Below are positions 1 to 9,231 of a stretch of 64,000 nt of DNA, piece by piece (position 1 is the first letter of the stretch; the number at the start of each line of letters is the position of its first letter). Made by a program: the position numbers and the translations under genes. Origin of the DNA: Thiodubiliella sp900128405. Lineage in GTDB: Bacteria > Pseudomonadota > Gammaproteobacteria > PS1 > Pseudothioglobaceae. The stretch spans positions 1,178,001 through 1,242,000 of the forward strand of contig OY821614.1 of NCBI GenBank assembly GCA_963682085.1, given 5' to 3'. The notes under the pieces were generated by a model. That model was not told the DNA's origin. It did not search any database and was given only the letters and a program-made list of their open reading frames with translations.

Positions 1-1545
1 ACCACTAACACCAATTTAGGCACACTCTCTACCACCGATGCTGATGTAGAAGATGCCTTTATCTACACCTTGAAAAACAACAGTGCAGCTTACTTTACTA
101 TTGACGGTAACACGCTACAACTCGCTAAAACTGTAGATTATGAAACCACCAAAACCCTCAGTATCACAATTAGGGTAGCTGATGCCAATGGACATACCTT
201 TAGTAAAGATTTTAACTTTACCATTATCGACATTGACGACACCGCCCCCACCGACATTGCCCTAACTAACAACAGCATTGCACCCAACGCCACTGCCGAT
301 ACCATCATCGGCACCTTGTCCGCAACTGATATAGATACAACTAATGACGGCCTAACCTACAGTATCAACGACACTAACTTTAAAATTACTGGCACTCAGC
401 TACAACTAAAAATCAATGCCACTGAAATCACAGACACATTCCCAATCACCCTCGCCATCACCGCTACCAACAACATTAACACCGCCCTTGCCTTTACAAA
501 AAACTTTATGATTAACAGCATTGACATCAGAATCATCCCAGTAATCAAGCAATTCACCGTGACCCAAGGTAACAATCAAGGTCGGATAATCAGCAAAACA
601 GGCGGAGTCGTTACTGTCCACGCTACAGTAGCCGCCAAGACTCATGAATGGAGCAGTACCAATGTTACTGATACAAGTGCTAACAGTGATACAGTTTTTG
701 TTTTTGACCCTGCCAATACAGATACTGGTATTCTAACAATTACATTAAAGGCTACAACCGACACACATTCATCGGAAAGAGTTTTGAGACTTGAATTGGT
801 TGATAATCATCCTAGCGATTGGATAGATGTAAACAGCAATGGTATTTCCGATAGCAAAGAATCAGAACATGGTAACAATGAATTACTCGCAGGAATGAGT
901 AAAAAAATCACCAGTCCAACAGATACTAGAATATTGCTAGGTGCCATGGGAAAAATGGGCGAAGATTCTAGTCGTTTAACCCTTGCACAAATGAAAGAAT
1001 ATATCGCATCAAATAATAGTTTGACCGATAAAACCGATGACACACTAACCACTGGCGATATTTACGATTATGTTATTGAAGGTTTAAGCGCTGCTGGCAC
1101 TACCACCGAAGTGATTATTGAACTTACCACCATAATCCCTGAGAATGCAAAATTACGCAAATATTCGCTAGTAAATGGTTGGTCTAATTTTAAAGTTGAT
1201 ACTGATAATACAATCCACTCCAAAATAAGCACAACTTGCACCGATGATAGTGCTTGGGAGGCTGGATTAACCACAGGTGCAACTTGTCTTAAATTAACCA
1301 TCAAAGACGGCGGTGAAAACGATACCGATGGCGAACAAGCTGACAATACTGGGGATGCCAACGGTGTGATTGCAAGCACCGTTTCGATCGCAGTGTCTAC
1401 CTCTAGTAGCGATTCTAGCAACTCTAGCGGTGGCGGTTGTGTTTACAATCCCAATGCTCCTGCTAGATTTGATATGGGTTTTATTTTGTTAATGGTATTA
1501 AGTGCTTATTATCTAATCAGAAGAAAACGCCGATTTGTTCATTGA
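1..1545 (+). CDS. Cadherin-like surface protein with choice-of-anchor U-like domain and JDVT-CTERM-like tail (5' partial)
   Basis: The reading frame is open from base 1, so the gene starts outside the window; the TTG at 70 is not its start. At least two cadherin-type repeats lie at about 1-230 and 240-525, with the typical phrases ATDIDTTNDGLTYSI and DIDDTAPTDIAL. The stretch at about 1080-1400 (IPENAKLRKY, GWSNF, CLKLTIKDGGENDTDG) resembles the choice-of-anchor U domain. A Ser/Gly linker is followed by SGGGCVYNPNAPARFDMG, a hydrophobic helix (about 1470-1515) and RRKRR. This matches the plan of JDVT-CTERM sorting tails, whose conserved Cys (codon 1438-1440) is thought to be processed by an intramembrane protease; no such protease is in the window. 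Expected at the cell surface in adhesion or matrix roles. The domain class is firm, the function is inference. Confidence 0.75.
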   Translation, partial: TTNTNLGTLSTTDADVEDAFIYTLKNNSAAYFTIDGNTLQLAKTVDYETTKTLSITIRVADANGHTFSKDFNFTIIDIDDTAPTDIALTNNSIAPNATADTIIGTLSATDIDTTNDGLTYSINDTNFKITGTQLQLKINATEITDTFPITLAITATNNINTALAFTKNFMINSIDIRIIPVIKQFTVTQGNNQGRIISKTGGVVTVHATVAAKTHEWSSTNVTDTSANSDTVFVFDPANTDTGILTITLKATTDTHSSERVLRLELVDNHPSDWIDVNSNGISDSKESEHGNNELLAGMSKKITSPTDTRILLGAMGKMGEDSSRLTLAQMKEYIASNNSLTDKTDDTLTTGDIYDYVIEGLSAAGTTTEVIIELTTIIPENAKLRKYSLVNGWSNFKVDTDNTIHSKISTTCTDDSAWEAGLTTGATCLKLTIKDGGENDTDGEQADNTGDANGVIASTVSIAVSTSSSDSSNSSGGGCVYNPNAPARFDMGFILLMVLSAYYLIRRKRRFVH

Positions 1546-1547
1546 GT

Positions 1548-1576
1548 AAATCAAGCAAGATTTGCTTGATTTTATA
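1548..1576 (+). terminator. Rho-independent terminator of the cadherin-like gene
   Basis: A perfect 11-bp stem (AAATCAAGCAA, loop GAT, TTGCTTGATTT) begins three bases after the stop codon and runs into a T-rich tail. It lies between convergent genes and could also stop trmD transcription. Confidence 0.7.
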
Positions 1577-1593
1577 ATGTTTATAACGCCTTA

Positions 1594-2274
1594 TTACTTT
1601 GGTGTGTTAAGTAAATCAGGGCGTTTTTTTTGTGTATTTTTCTTGACTTGTTCTGCTCGCCAAATGTCAATATTTGCCTGATGTCCGCTCAATAAAACTG
1701 CTGGCACACTTTGATTATCAATTGTTTCAGGACGAGTGTAATGTGGATAATCCAGTAAACCATTAACGAATGAATCGTTTAACGAATCTTGATTGCCTAA
1801 CACGCCTAAAATTTGTCGACTAACAGCATCAATCACTACCATTGCACCTAATTCGCCACCACTAATAACATAATCGCCAATTGATATTTCCCTATCAATA
1901 TCGTGCTGAATAATTCGCTCATCAATGCCCTCATAACGCCCACACAACAAAGTAATTGACTTGAGTTTAGACAATTCAATAACCATATTATTATCCAACT
2001 TCTGCCCCTGTGGCGAGAGATAAATAACAGTTGTATCGGAGTTGTTTTGCTTAATCTTACTGAGGCAATCACGAATAGGTTTAACCTGCATTACCATACC
2101 TGCACCACCGCCATACGGTGCATCATCAATGTTGCGATGCTTGTTATGACTAAAATCTCGTAGTTGCCAAGTATTAATGGAGAGCAGTGATTTTTTAATC
2201 CCACGAGCAATCACTCCTTCATCTGTAATTGCCGAAAACATCTCAGGAAACAGGGTGATAACATCAAAGCGCAT
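1594..2274 (-). CDS. trmD: tRNA (guanine37-N1)-methyltransferase TrmD
   Basis: TrmD methylates N1 of G37 next to the anticodon, using S-adenosylmethionine, and prevents frameshifting. The 226-residue protein has the family's start (MRFDVITLFPEMF), the DDAPYGGGAGMVM segment and the trefoil-knot SAM-binding region with LCGRYEGIDERI and GDYVISGGELG. Length is close to the usual 240-250. It is the last gene of a minus-strand run serB-ccmF-ccmI-dapE-trmD and starts 5 bp after dapE ends. In most gammaproteobacteria trmD lies in rpsP-rimM-trmD-rplS; none of those genes is here, so it has been relocated. Confidence 0.96.
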   Translation of the reverse strand: MRFDVITLFPEMFSAITDEGVIARGIKKSLLSINTWQLRDFSHNKHRNIDDAPYGGGAGMVMQVKPIRDCLSKIKQNNSDTTVIYLSPQGQKLDNNMVIELSKLKSITLLCGRYEGIDERIIQHDIDREISIGDYVISGGELGAMVVIDAVSRQILGVLGNQDSLNDSFVNGLLDYPHYTRPETIDNQSVPAVLLSGHQANIDIWRAEQVKKNTQKKRPDLLNTPK

Positions 2275-2279
2275 TATTT

Positions 2280-3407
2280 TTAAAGAAGAATATTTTTAAG
2301 AATTTGATAATAAATAACACTCAAATCCTCTAAGTCTTTAACGCTCACACACTCGTCAACTTGATGAATAGTCGCATTAAGAGGGCCAAGTTCTACCACC
2401 TGTGTATCTAATATAGGTGCAATAAAACGCCCATCAGAAGTGCCACCTGAAGTGGATAATTCACTATTAATACCTTTAACTGCTTTAATCGCTTGGGTGC
2501 AAGCACTCACTAAATCACCCTTCGGCGTTAGGAAAGGGTAACCCGAATGATTCCAATCGATTTTGTATTTAAGTCCGTGTGCGTCCAGAATTTCACCCAC
2601 TCTTTTTTGCAAACCTTCGTGGGTGGATGCAGTTGAATAACGAAAATTAAAGACCATTTCCACTTCACTCGGAATAACATTAGTCACCCCCGTGCCTGAA
2701 TGCACATTAGACACTTGAAAACTGGTAGCAGGAAAATAATCATTGCCCTCGTCCCACACTTCAGCAATCAAACTATTTAGGGCAGGTGCCAATAAGTGAA
2801 TGGGATTATCTGCTAGGTGTGGATAGGCGATGTGCCCTTGTTTTCCTATTAAAGTAAGTGTGCCATTAAGCGACCCGCGTCTGCCGTTTTTAATCACATC
2901 ACCTAATTGCTTGCTTGAAGATGGCTCACCCACTAAACAATAATCCACCGTCTGATTTTGTGCTTTTAAATACTCACATACCTTGATTGTGCCATCCACC
3001 GCAGGCCCTTCTTCATCGGAGGTAATGAGAAAACCAATACTGCCCTTGTGTGCAGGAAATTCTTCAACAAAACGCTCAGTTGCTATCATCATTGCCGCTA
3101 ACGAGCCTTTCATATCAGCCGCACCACGACCAAATAACAACCCATTAATTACTTCTGCTTTAAAGGGATCGGTTTTCCAATATTTTCCCGTTGGCACAAC
3201 ATCAGTATGACCTGCAAATACAAATGTGGGTGAATTATTACCTCGTTTTGCCCAGAAATTATCAACTTCACCGAATTTTAAATCATCAATTTTAAAACCG
3301 ATTTTTTTTAATCTATCGGTCATCAGAATTTGGCAGCCTTTGTCATTTGGAGTAACCGAATCAATAGATATCAAATCTTTAGCCAATTGCAACACACTGC
3401 TTGTCAT
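2280..3407 (-). CDS. dapE: Succinyl-diaminopimelate desuccinylase
   Basis: DapE removes succinate from N-succinyl-LL-2,6-diaminopimelate in the lysine and peptidoglycan (meso-DAP) pathway. It is a 375-residue M20-family dinuclear zinc hydrolase. Visible are the metal-binding FAGHTDVVPTG segment (near residue 65), the bridging Asp in GRGAADMKG (near 97), the catalytic Glu pair in TSDEEGPA (near 130) and the dimerisation domain in the middle. The start ATG overlaps the ccmI stop by 4 bp, so the two are probably translationally coupled. Confidence 0.96.
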   Translation of the reverse strand: MTSSVLQLAKDLISIDSVTPNDKGCQILMTDRLKKIGFKIDDLKFGEVDNFWAKRGNNSPTFVFAGHTDVVPTGKYWKTDPFKAEVINGLLFGRGAADMKGSLAAMMIATERFVEEFPAHKGSIGFLITSDEEGPAVDGTIKVCEYLKAQNQTVDYCLVGEPSSSKQLGDVIKNGRRGSLNGTLTLIGKQGHIAYPHLADNPIHLLAPALNSLIAEVWDEGNDYFPATSFQVSNVHSGTGVTNVIPSEVEMVFNFRYSTASTHEGLQKRVGEILDAHGLKYKIDWNHSGYPFLTPKGDLVSACTQAIKAVKGINSELSTSGGTSDGRFIAPILDTQVVELGPLNATIHQVDECVSVKDLEDLSVIYYQILKNILL

Positions 3408-4588
3408 AATTTTAATTCTACCGTTGGATTGTCTTTCACATCAATAACTTGACTTAGTGCTTCGATATCATCCGCTTGTCGCATTGCCGAACCAGACTGG
3501 CTGAGACGCACCACAGCAAGCACTTTCGATGATTGGGATAATTTCCTAGTTGGCATCACTGAGTTCTCATCGGTTAAAGTAACGGTGCCCGTAAAATCTT
3601 TTAACTTAATCTTTTGAATGGCTATCGGCATTGGTCTACCACGCGCTGCTTTAATATAAACCATTAAATAATGTTCTTTAAATTCCGCTTGACGCAAACG
3701 CTCAGGCAACACCACTTTAATAACCACTTGATGCTGAGATTCGACCTTATTACTATTTTGTATTTGTGCCAACTCATCCAGCATACGCTGTAAAGACGCT
3801 CTATCAGCCTGATTTTCAGGTAATAATGACAAAGCCTTTTCCCAAAGCATCTGTGCTAACGCTAATTGTTGCGCATTAATTGCCACCCAACCTGCTAAAT
3901 ACAAAGCATCTGAAGAATCTGGATTAATCTCTAACGCTTCACGCACCAAAGTAGAAACGCGACCTTTAAACTGATTTTTTTGAGATTTTGCCAAAGTTGA
4001 AGCATACTCAACTAACATGGTTACATTTTTTGGATTTAATTGATAAGAACGCTCATACGCCTCTAAAGACTGAGTAAGGTCATTCGCATCAAACAACGCC
4101 AAACCTAATGTCCTCCATGCCTTTGCATCATCAAAATTTTCCTCTAAGTGCTTTTTGATATTAACAATGCTTTGTACCAAAGTCGGTGGCTCTTGTGCTT
4201 GCAAGGTCTGAGCCGTTATCGCATTTTGTGCAGTAATTGATTGCGAAATAAGTGCCTGATACACAAAAAAAGATGCACCCGAAAAAAATACCACAATCAT
4301 CGCACTTAACCATATTGCAATAGGTTTTTGAGTTTCAACCGTTGCTACTGTTTGCGTCATTTCAATAGCCAATACTTGCGCAATTTCATCTTTGGCTTGC
4401 TCAAATACACTTTCATCAATCAAGTCTCTTTGTAAATCTTGCTCTAATTCTGCTTGTTTTTGTTTACCCAGCGCAATATTAGATTTTTCCAAATCTATTA
4501 TATTACCCTTTAAAGGACGATACAAAAACCAAATCAGCCACACTGCTGATATAACCAACATCATTGCAAACCAACCATATAAATTCAT
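3404..4588 (-). CDS. ccmI: Cytochrome c maturation protein CcmI
   Basis: CcmI is the TPR chaperone that delivers apocytochrome c to the haem ligation complex. The 394-residue protein has an N-terminal membrane helix (residues 4-23), a cytoplasmic linker with leucine-rich helices, a second membrane helix near 90-112, TPR repeats at about 145-275 and a periplasmic C-terminal domain with the GRPMPIAIQKI and TLTDENSVMP phrases of CcmI/CycH. It overlaps ccmF by 4 bp. The thioredoxin-like ccmG and the thiol oxidoreductase ccmH, which normally lie between ccmF and ccmI, are absent here. Confidence 0.9.
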   Translation of the reverse strand: MNLYGWFAMMLVISAVWLIWFLYRPLKGNIIDLEKSNIALGKQKQAELEQDLQRDLIDESVFEQAKDEIAQVLAIEMTQTVATVETQKPIAIWLSAMIVVFFSGASFFVYQALISQSITAQNAITAQTLQAQEPPTLVQSIVNIKKHLEENFDDAKAWRTLGLALFDANDLTQSLEAYERSYQLNPKNVTMLVEYASTLAKSQKNQFKGRVSTLVREALEINPDSSDALYLAGWVAINAQQLALAQMLWEKALSLLPENQADRASLQRMLDELAQIQNSNKVESQHQVVIKVVLPERLRQAEFKEHYLMVYIKAARGRPMPIAIQKIKLKDFTGTVTLTDENSVMPTRKLSQSSKVLAVVRLSQSGSAMRQADDIEALSQVIDVKDNPTVELKL

Positions 4589-6495
4589 GATTTTCTCCTT
4601 GCTTTAAGGCGATAGCGTCTATCAAAAGCTGCCAATAATGCCCCTAACATAATCAACAAGCCCCCTAGCCAAATCCATCTTATGAGTGGCTTATAATATA
4701 ATCTCAAACTCCACGCCCCCGCTCCCAAAGACTCACCTAAAGCAACATAAAGGTCACGGGATAATGACGGGTCAATCGCCGCTTCAGTCATTGGCATACC
4801 TGTTACATATTGACGCTTTTCAGGTTTTAAAGTGGCAATTTTTTCGCCTTGATATGCCACATCAATCATACCTTTATTACCCGTATAATTTGCACCTTTG
4901 AGTGTTGAAACACCTCTGAAGGTAAATGTATAACCTTCAATTTCAACAGCTTCATTCAACGACATCTTAATGTCTTTTTCTATGCCATATTGCGTTGTTA
5001 TAGTTGCACCAAACAAAAACACAGCGATGCCAATATGTGCCATCACCATACCTAAAAATGCGGTTCCTAGATTGCCTTTTTGACGCAACCTTTGTGCTAA
5101 TAGTAATAACGAATGAAGCACAATCCATGAAGACAAAAATGTTGCCAATACCACATAAACATTGTCTATTGCAAAATAGGTAATAAGCGTTATCGTTGCA
5201 GCAACAAATACCGTATGAATAGTTACATCCACTACTCTGTCTAATTTATCCTTTTTCCAACGCAAAAAACCACCGAGTGCCATTGCTAACACAGCAGGCA
5301 CCATAATCGGGATAAACACTGCATCAAAATATGGTGCACCAACTGAGATTTTACCCAGTCCCAACGAATCTAGTAACAATGGATACAGCGTGCCTAAAAA
5401 CACACTCAACATCGCTGCAACCAATAAAATGTTGTTTATCAATAGCCCACTTTCTCTGGATAACGGCTCAAAACTATTGTTACTACGCATTAAATGAGCA
5501 CGCCACGCATACAAGCCTAACGAACTACCAACCACAATCACCAAAAATACCAAAATAAACAAACCACGCTCAGGGTCTGCAGCAAATGAATGCACCGAGG
5601 TTAAAATACCTGAACGCACTAAAAATGTGCCTAACAAACTCAAAGAAAATCCTGAAATCGCCAGCAATACCGTCCAATGCTTAAATGCACCACGCTTCTC
5701 ACTTACACTTAAAGAATGCACCAGTGCAGTTGCCACCAGCCATGGCATAAATGACGCATTTTCTACAGGGTCCCAAAACCACCAGCCACCCCAGCCAAGT
5801 TCATAATAAGCCCACCAAGAGCCCAGCGTAATACCAAAAGTTAAAAATGCCCAAGCCATCAATGTCCATGGACGCGACCACCTTAACCAAGTAGAATCTA
5901 ATTGCCCACGAATAAGTGATGACAACACAAAAGCAAAGGGTATTGCCATACCTACATACCCCATATACAACATAGGTGGGTGGATAATTAAACCAAAATC
6001 TTGTAATAACGGGTTTAACTCTCGCCCTTGTGTGGGAATGATATCAAGGCGTTCAAATGGATTGGAAGTCAACAATAAAAATAACAAAAAGCCGACACTA
6101 ATCAACCCTAATATAATCAAAATATGGTTTAGCACCTCTGATGGCAAGCGCTTAGAAAAAATCGATACTGCGACACACCAAACTGATAATATCAATGTCC
6201 ATAATAACAAAGAGCCTTCATGTGCACCCCAAACAGCAGACATCTTAAAAAGATCAGGTAATTGAGTATTGGAATTACTAGCCACATATTTAACTGAAAA
6301 ATCATCGACCAAAAAGGCATTCATCAGCAATGCAAATGACACCAAAATCCAAAAAAACTGCATCCACAGCAAAGGCTTAGAAAGTTGTGTTAAAGCAAAA
6401 TTCCCCCGCCACAAACCCACACTCGGTAACACCACTTGTAACACAGTCGCCATCAAGGCTAAAATTAACGCAAAATGTCCAATTTCAGGTAGCAT
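4585..6495 (-). CDS. ccmF: Haem lyase subunit CcmF
   Basis: CcmF is the integral membrane core of the system I haem ligase, which attaches haem to CxxCH motifs in the periplasm. The 636-residue protein carries the haem-handling WWD domain (GWGGWWFWDPVENASFMPWL, near residue 230) and many membrane helices, and ends in a helix followed by basic residues. Length matches the family. It starts 8 bp after the serB stop and overlaps ccmI by 4 bp. Other ccm genes (A-E, G, H) are not in the window. Confidence 0.95.
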   Translation of the reverse strand: MLPEIGHFALILALMATVLQVVLPSVGLWRGNFALTQLSKPLLWMQFFWILVSFALLMNAFLVDDFSVKYVASNSNTQLPDLFKMSAVWGAHEGSLLLWTLILSVWCVAVSIFSKRLPSEVLNHILIILGLISVGFLLFLLLTSNPFERLDIIPTQGRELNPLLQDFGLIIHPPMLYMGYVGMAIPFAFVLSSLIRGQLDSTWLRWSRPWTLMAWAFLTFGITLGSWWAYYELGWGGWWFWDPVENASFMPWLVATALVHSLSVSEKRGAFKHWTVLLAISGFSLSLLGTFLVRSGILTSVHSFAADPERGLFILVFLVIVVGSSLGLYAWRAHLMRSNNSFEPLSRESGLLINNILLVAAMLSVFLGTLYPLLLDSLGLGKISVGAPYFDAVFIPIMVPAVLAMALGGFLRWKKDKLDRVVDVTIHTVFVAATITLITYFAIDNVYVVLATFLSSWIVLHSLLLLAQRLRQKGNLGTAFLGMVMAHIGIAVFLFGATITTQYGIEKDIKMSLNEAVEIEGYTFTFRGVSTLKGANYTGNKGMIDVAYQGEKIATLKPEKRQYVTGMPMTEAAIDPSLSRDLYVALGESLGAGAWSLRLYYKPLIRWIWLGGLLIMLGALLAAFDRRYRLKARRKS

Positions 6496-6503
6496 AACTA
6501 TAA

Positions 6504-7322
6504 TTACTTATTAAAGAAATCTACCATTATATCTAAACTGCTATAACTAATCACGATATCTGCATATTCAAGCACCGCAGGTTTAGCACAATAAGCCACC
6601 GACAAACCTGCCACTGTCATCATCTCTAAATCGTTTGCCCCATCCCCTATTGCAATTGCTTGGTGCGGTAGTATTTGATGTTTTGCACACAACTCAACAA
6701 CAAACTCAGCTTTGGCAGTTGCATTGATAATATTCCCCTCAACTTTACCCGTTAACCGATTGCCCTTAATCGCTAATGTATTCGCACGATTGTAATCTAA
6801 TCCAATATCTTGCGCTAATCGCTGAGTAAAATAGGTAAATCCGCCCGATACCACCGCTGTTTTTATTTGTTGCGTTTTTAAAAATTGAATCAATGCTTTG
6901 CCACCCTTATTAACCCTCAATCGCTCAGTATAAACTCGGTCTAACACCTCTATATCCAAGCCCTGCAACAAAGCCACTCGTTCAATCAAAGACGCACTAA
7001 AATCCAATTCTCCCTGCATTGCCCTCTCAGTAATCGCAGCCACCTGTGGTTTAAGATGGGCAAAATCTGCAATCTCATCAATACACTCAATATTAATCAA
7101 AGTTGAATCCATATCGCTCACAAACAACGCTGCCTTGGAAAAATCAAATGCAGGTAAATAATTAATATCCACTCGAAACTCATCCCTTAAATCATCAAGA
7201 GATGCTGAGTAATCAGCGTGCAGGCGAAAATGCGTTGATCTTCCCTCAACGCTCGCTGCAATTTTTTCTGATATTTGTATTGCTAACTGTTGGTCTTGAC
7301 TATGTAGAATAATCGTATTCAT
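6504..7322 (-). CDS. serB: Phosphoserine phosphatase
   Basis: SerB releases phosphate from O-phosphoserine in the last step of serine synthesis. This HAD-superfamily enzyme (272 residues) shows motif I DMDSTLI with the nucleophilic Asp (near residue 88), the CIDEIADFA cap entry, motif II VVSGGF, a motif III Lys and motif IV IGDGANDLEMM. The roughly 80-residue N-terminal part is a reduced version of the ACT-like domain seen in enteric SerB. It is the first gene of the run leading to trmD. Confidence 0.94.
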   Translation of the reverse strand: MNTIILHSQDQQLAIQISEKIAASVEGRSTHFRLHADYSASLDDLRDEFRVDINYLPAFDFSKAALFVSDMDSTLINIECIDEIADFAHLKPQVAAITERAMQGELDFSASLIERVALLQGLDIEVLDRVYTERLRVNKGGKALIQFLKTQQIKTAVVSGGFTYFTQRLAQDIGLDYNRANTLAIKGNRLTGKVEGNIINATAKAEFVVELCAKHQILPHQAIAIGDGANDLEMMTVAGLSVAYCAKPAVLEYADIVISYSSLDIMVDFFNK

Positions 7323-7438
7323 AGGTTACTTTTAGTTATACCATTTTCAAAAATAAAATGAATATATAGTGCCTATAATCTGAGGGTAGGCTTCAGATTG
7401 TTTAGTTTATTTTTTAAAAATAATATTAGTCTGTAATA

Positions 7439-7523
7439 TGGTGCGGAAGGAGAGACTCGAACTCTCACGCCTTTCGGCACTGGAACCTAAATCCAGCGTG
7501 TCTACCAATTCCACCACTCCCGC
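7439..7523 (-). tRNA. tRNA-Leu (anticodon UAG), with encoded CCA
   Basis: Read on the minus strand, the sequence folds as a long-variable-arm tRNA. The acceptor arms are GCGGGAG and CTTCCGC, the D-loop contains AATTGGTAGACA, the anticodon stem CTGGA/TCCAG holds the loop TTTAGGT (anticodon TAG), the variable arm is TGCCGAAAGGCGT and the T-arm is GAGAGTTCGAGTCTCTC. The 3' CCA is encoded. Confidence 0.96.
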
Positions 7524-7546
7524 TATAAAAGTGGCATTATACACAT

Positions 7547-7576
7547 TTGAAAATGCTAAAATACAAACTTTATAAT
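7547..7576 (+). promoter_or_regulatory. Sigma70-type promoter of the DUF2892 gene
   Basis: TTGAAA (7547-7552) and TATAAT (7571-7576) are separated by 18 bp. The predicted start of transcription is about 10 bp before the ATG at 7594. A -10-like ATTATA for the divergent tRNA-Leu lies at 7536-7541. Confidence 0.55.
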
Positions 7577-7593
7577 TATAAAAAGGCAACAAA

Positions 7594-7803
7594 ATGACAG
7601 TAAACAACACAGTAATGGCAATGGCAGGATTTTTTATCATGGGTTCACTACTACTAAGTGGTATTAGCTTTAATGAGCCAAATTGGCTATGGATGACTTT
7701 TTTCGTTGGTTTTAATCTATTTCAATCAGCATTTACAGGTTTTTGCCCAGCCGCTAAAATCTTTAAAGCACTGGGTATGAAAGACAGCAATTGTTGCTCT
7801 TAA
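7594..7803 (+). CDS. DUF2892 (YgaP-like) small inner-membrane protein
   Basis: This 69-residue protein has two membrane helices and the motif FNLFQSAFTGFCPAAKIFKALG, typical of the DUF2892 domain found alone or fused to rhodanese (YgaP). A conserved Cys precedes PAA and two more Cys lie at the C-terminus (NCCS). No rhodanese is fused or adjacent. The family's function is unsettled; a link to sulfur or thiol handling is only suggested by the rhodanese fusions. Its end overlaps the convergent cysG end by 4 bp. Confidence 0.85.
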   Translation: MTVNNTVMAMAGFFIMGSLLLSGISFNEPNWLWMTFFVGFNLFQSAFTGFCPAAKIFKALGMKDSNCCS

Positions 7804-9191
7804 GGCAGTTTCTTAGCGTCAAACCAATTTAGTTTTTCCCTTAACTTAACCACTTCACCTACAATAATCAATGTAGGTGCATGAATGGTCTCGTTTGCCA
7901 CTAAATCAGGCAGTTGTGCCAATGAGGTAGTGTGCACCTTGTGTTCAGGCGTGGTGCCTTTTTCAACTAGCGCAACTGGCATATCGCCACGCATACCATG
8001 TGCTTGTAATTGCTCGGAAAGATGCTGTGCACCTTTAAGTGCCATATAAAAAACAATGGTTTGTTGCTCAACTGCTAATTCACTCCAAGGCAAATTCATA
8101 CTACCGTCTTTCAGATGTCCAGTAACAAACCGACAGGACTGCGAATAATCCCGATGTGTCAACGGAATACCTGAATAAGTTGAGCAACCAGAGGCAGCCG
8201 TGATACCTGGAACAACTTGGAAAGGAATGTTATTTTCAGCAAGGGTTTCAATCTCTTCACCACCACGCCCAAAAATAAATGGGTCCCCCCCTTTAAGGCG
8301 GCAAACGCGTCTGCCCTGCCTAGCCAAATCTACCAATAACTGATTAATGCCATCTTGTGGCACACTGTGATTATCCCGCTCCTTGCCAACATAAATCAAC
8401 TCAGCATCACGCCTAACCAATTCCATAACCTCATCTGATACTAAGCGGTCATACAAAATCACATCCGCTTGTTGCATTAAACGCAAAGCTTTAAAAGTCA
8501 ATAAATCAGGATCACCCGGACCACCGCCAACCAGATAGACTTCACCAATATCGCTGTCGGCACTACCATCAAGTTGTGCTTGTAAATCTGCTTGAGCCTC
8601 ATCAACTTTACCAGCAAACACTTTTTCTGCCACCACACCTGAAAATGCCTTTTCCCAAAAATAACGACGGTCTTCAATATGGCTAAATTTAGCCTTAACT
8701 TGATTCCTAAAATTACCCGCAAGCGTTGCCAATTTGCCATAAGCATTTGGAATGGTGCTTTCCAACTTAGCACGAATTAATCGAGCCAATACAGGTGCTT
8801 TACCCGCAGATGAAATAGCAATGACAATCGGACTTCTGTCAACAATAGATGGCATCACAAAACTACATAAATCAGGAGAATCCACCACATTAACGGGAAT
8901 ATTGGCATTTTTTGCCAACTCAGACACTTGCATATTAAGTGCAGTATCATTTGTAGCAGAAACAATCAGCACTTGAGCTTTTACATCACTCGCTTCAAAC
9001 GCTTTTGTTAATAAATTAATTTTATTGTCTTTTGCCAACTGAATAACGCCATCACAACACGCAGGCGATACACAAGTAATTTGTGCATTTGCCTTTAACA
9101 ATAAATTGATTTTGCGGTAAGCAATATCGCCTCCACCAACAATCAAACAAGATTTTTGGGTGATATCAATAAAAATAGGAAAGTAATTCAT
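7800..9191 (-). CDS. cysG: Sirohaem synthase CysG (bifunctional)
   Basis: CysG converts uroporphyrinogen III to sirohaem, the cofactor of sulfite reductases including the dissimilatory enzyme. The N-terminal half (FPIFIDITQKSCLIVGGGDI) is the NAD-dependent precorrin-2 dehydrogenase/ferrochelatase. The C-terminal half, from GEVYLVGGGPGDPDLLT through GRGGEE and VVPGITAASGCSTYSGIPLT, is the uroporphyrinogen-III C-methyltransferase. The frame stays open upstream to 9263, but those 24 codons run into an inverted-repeat element. The Met at 9191 (MNYFPIF) fits the family start and gives 463 residues. A GTG four codons earlier is a possible alternative. Confidence 0.93.
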   Translation of the reverse strand: MNYFPIFIDITQKSCLIVGGGDIAYRKINLLLKANAQITCVSPACCDGVIQLAKDNKINLLTKAFEASDVKAQVLIVSATNDTALNMQVSELAKNANIPVNVVDSPDLCSFVMPSIVDRSPIVIAISSAGKAPVLARLIRAKLESTIPNAYGKLATLAGNFRNQVKAKFSHIEDRRYFWEKAFSGVVAEKVFAGKVDEAQADLQAQLDGSADSDIGEVYLVGGGPGDPDLLTFKALRLMQQADVILYDRLVSDEVMELVRRDAELIYVGKERDNHSVPQDGINQLLVDLARQGRRVCRLKGGDPFIFGRGGEEIETLAENNIPFQVVPGITAASGCSTYSGIPLTHRDYSQSCRFVTGHLKDGSMNLPWSELAVEQQTIVFYMALKGAQHLSEQLQAHGMRGDMPVALVEKGTTPEHKVHTTSLAQLPDLVANETIHAPTLIIVGEVVKLREKLNWFDAKKLP

Positions 9192-9221
9192 AAGCCATTT
9201 CACACTAAACTCAAAGTAGGT

Positions 9222-9227
9222 ATTATA
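9222..9227 (-). promoter_or_regulatory. -10 box for cysG
   Basis: The minus strand reads TATAAT here, about 30 bp before the cysG start and directly beside the end of the inverted-repeat element. No convincing -35 box was seen. Confidence 0.4.
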
Positions 9228-9231
9228 TATA

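Noticed and set aside
7407..7640. 77-codon minus-strand ORF
   Set aside because: It reads through the tRNA-Leu gene and has no protein features.
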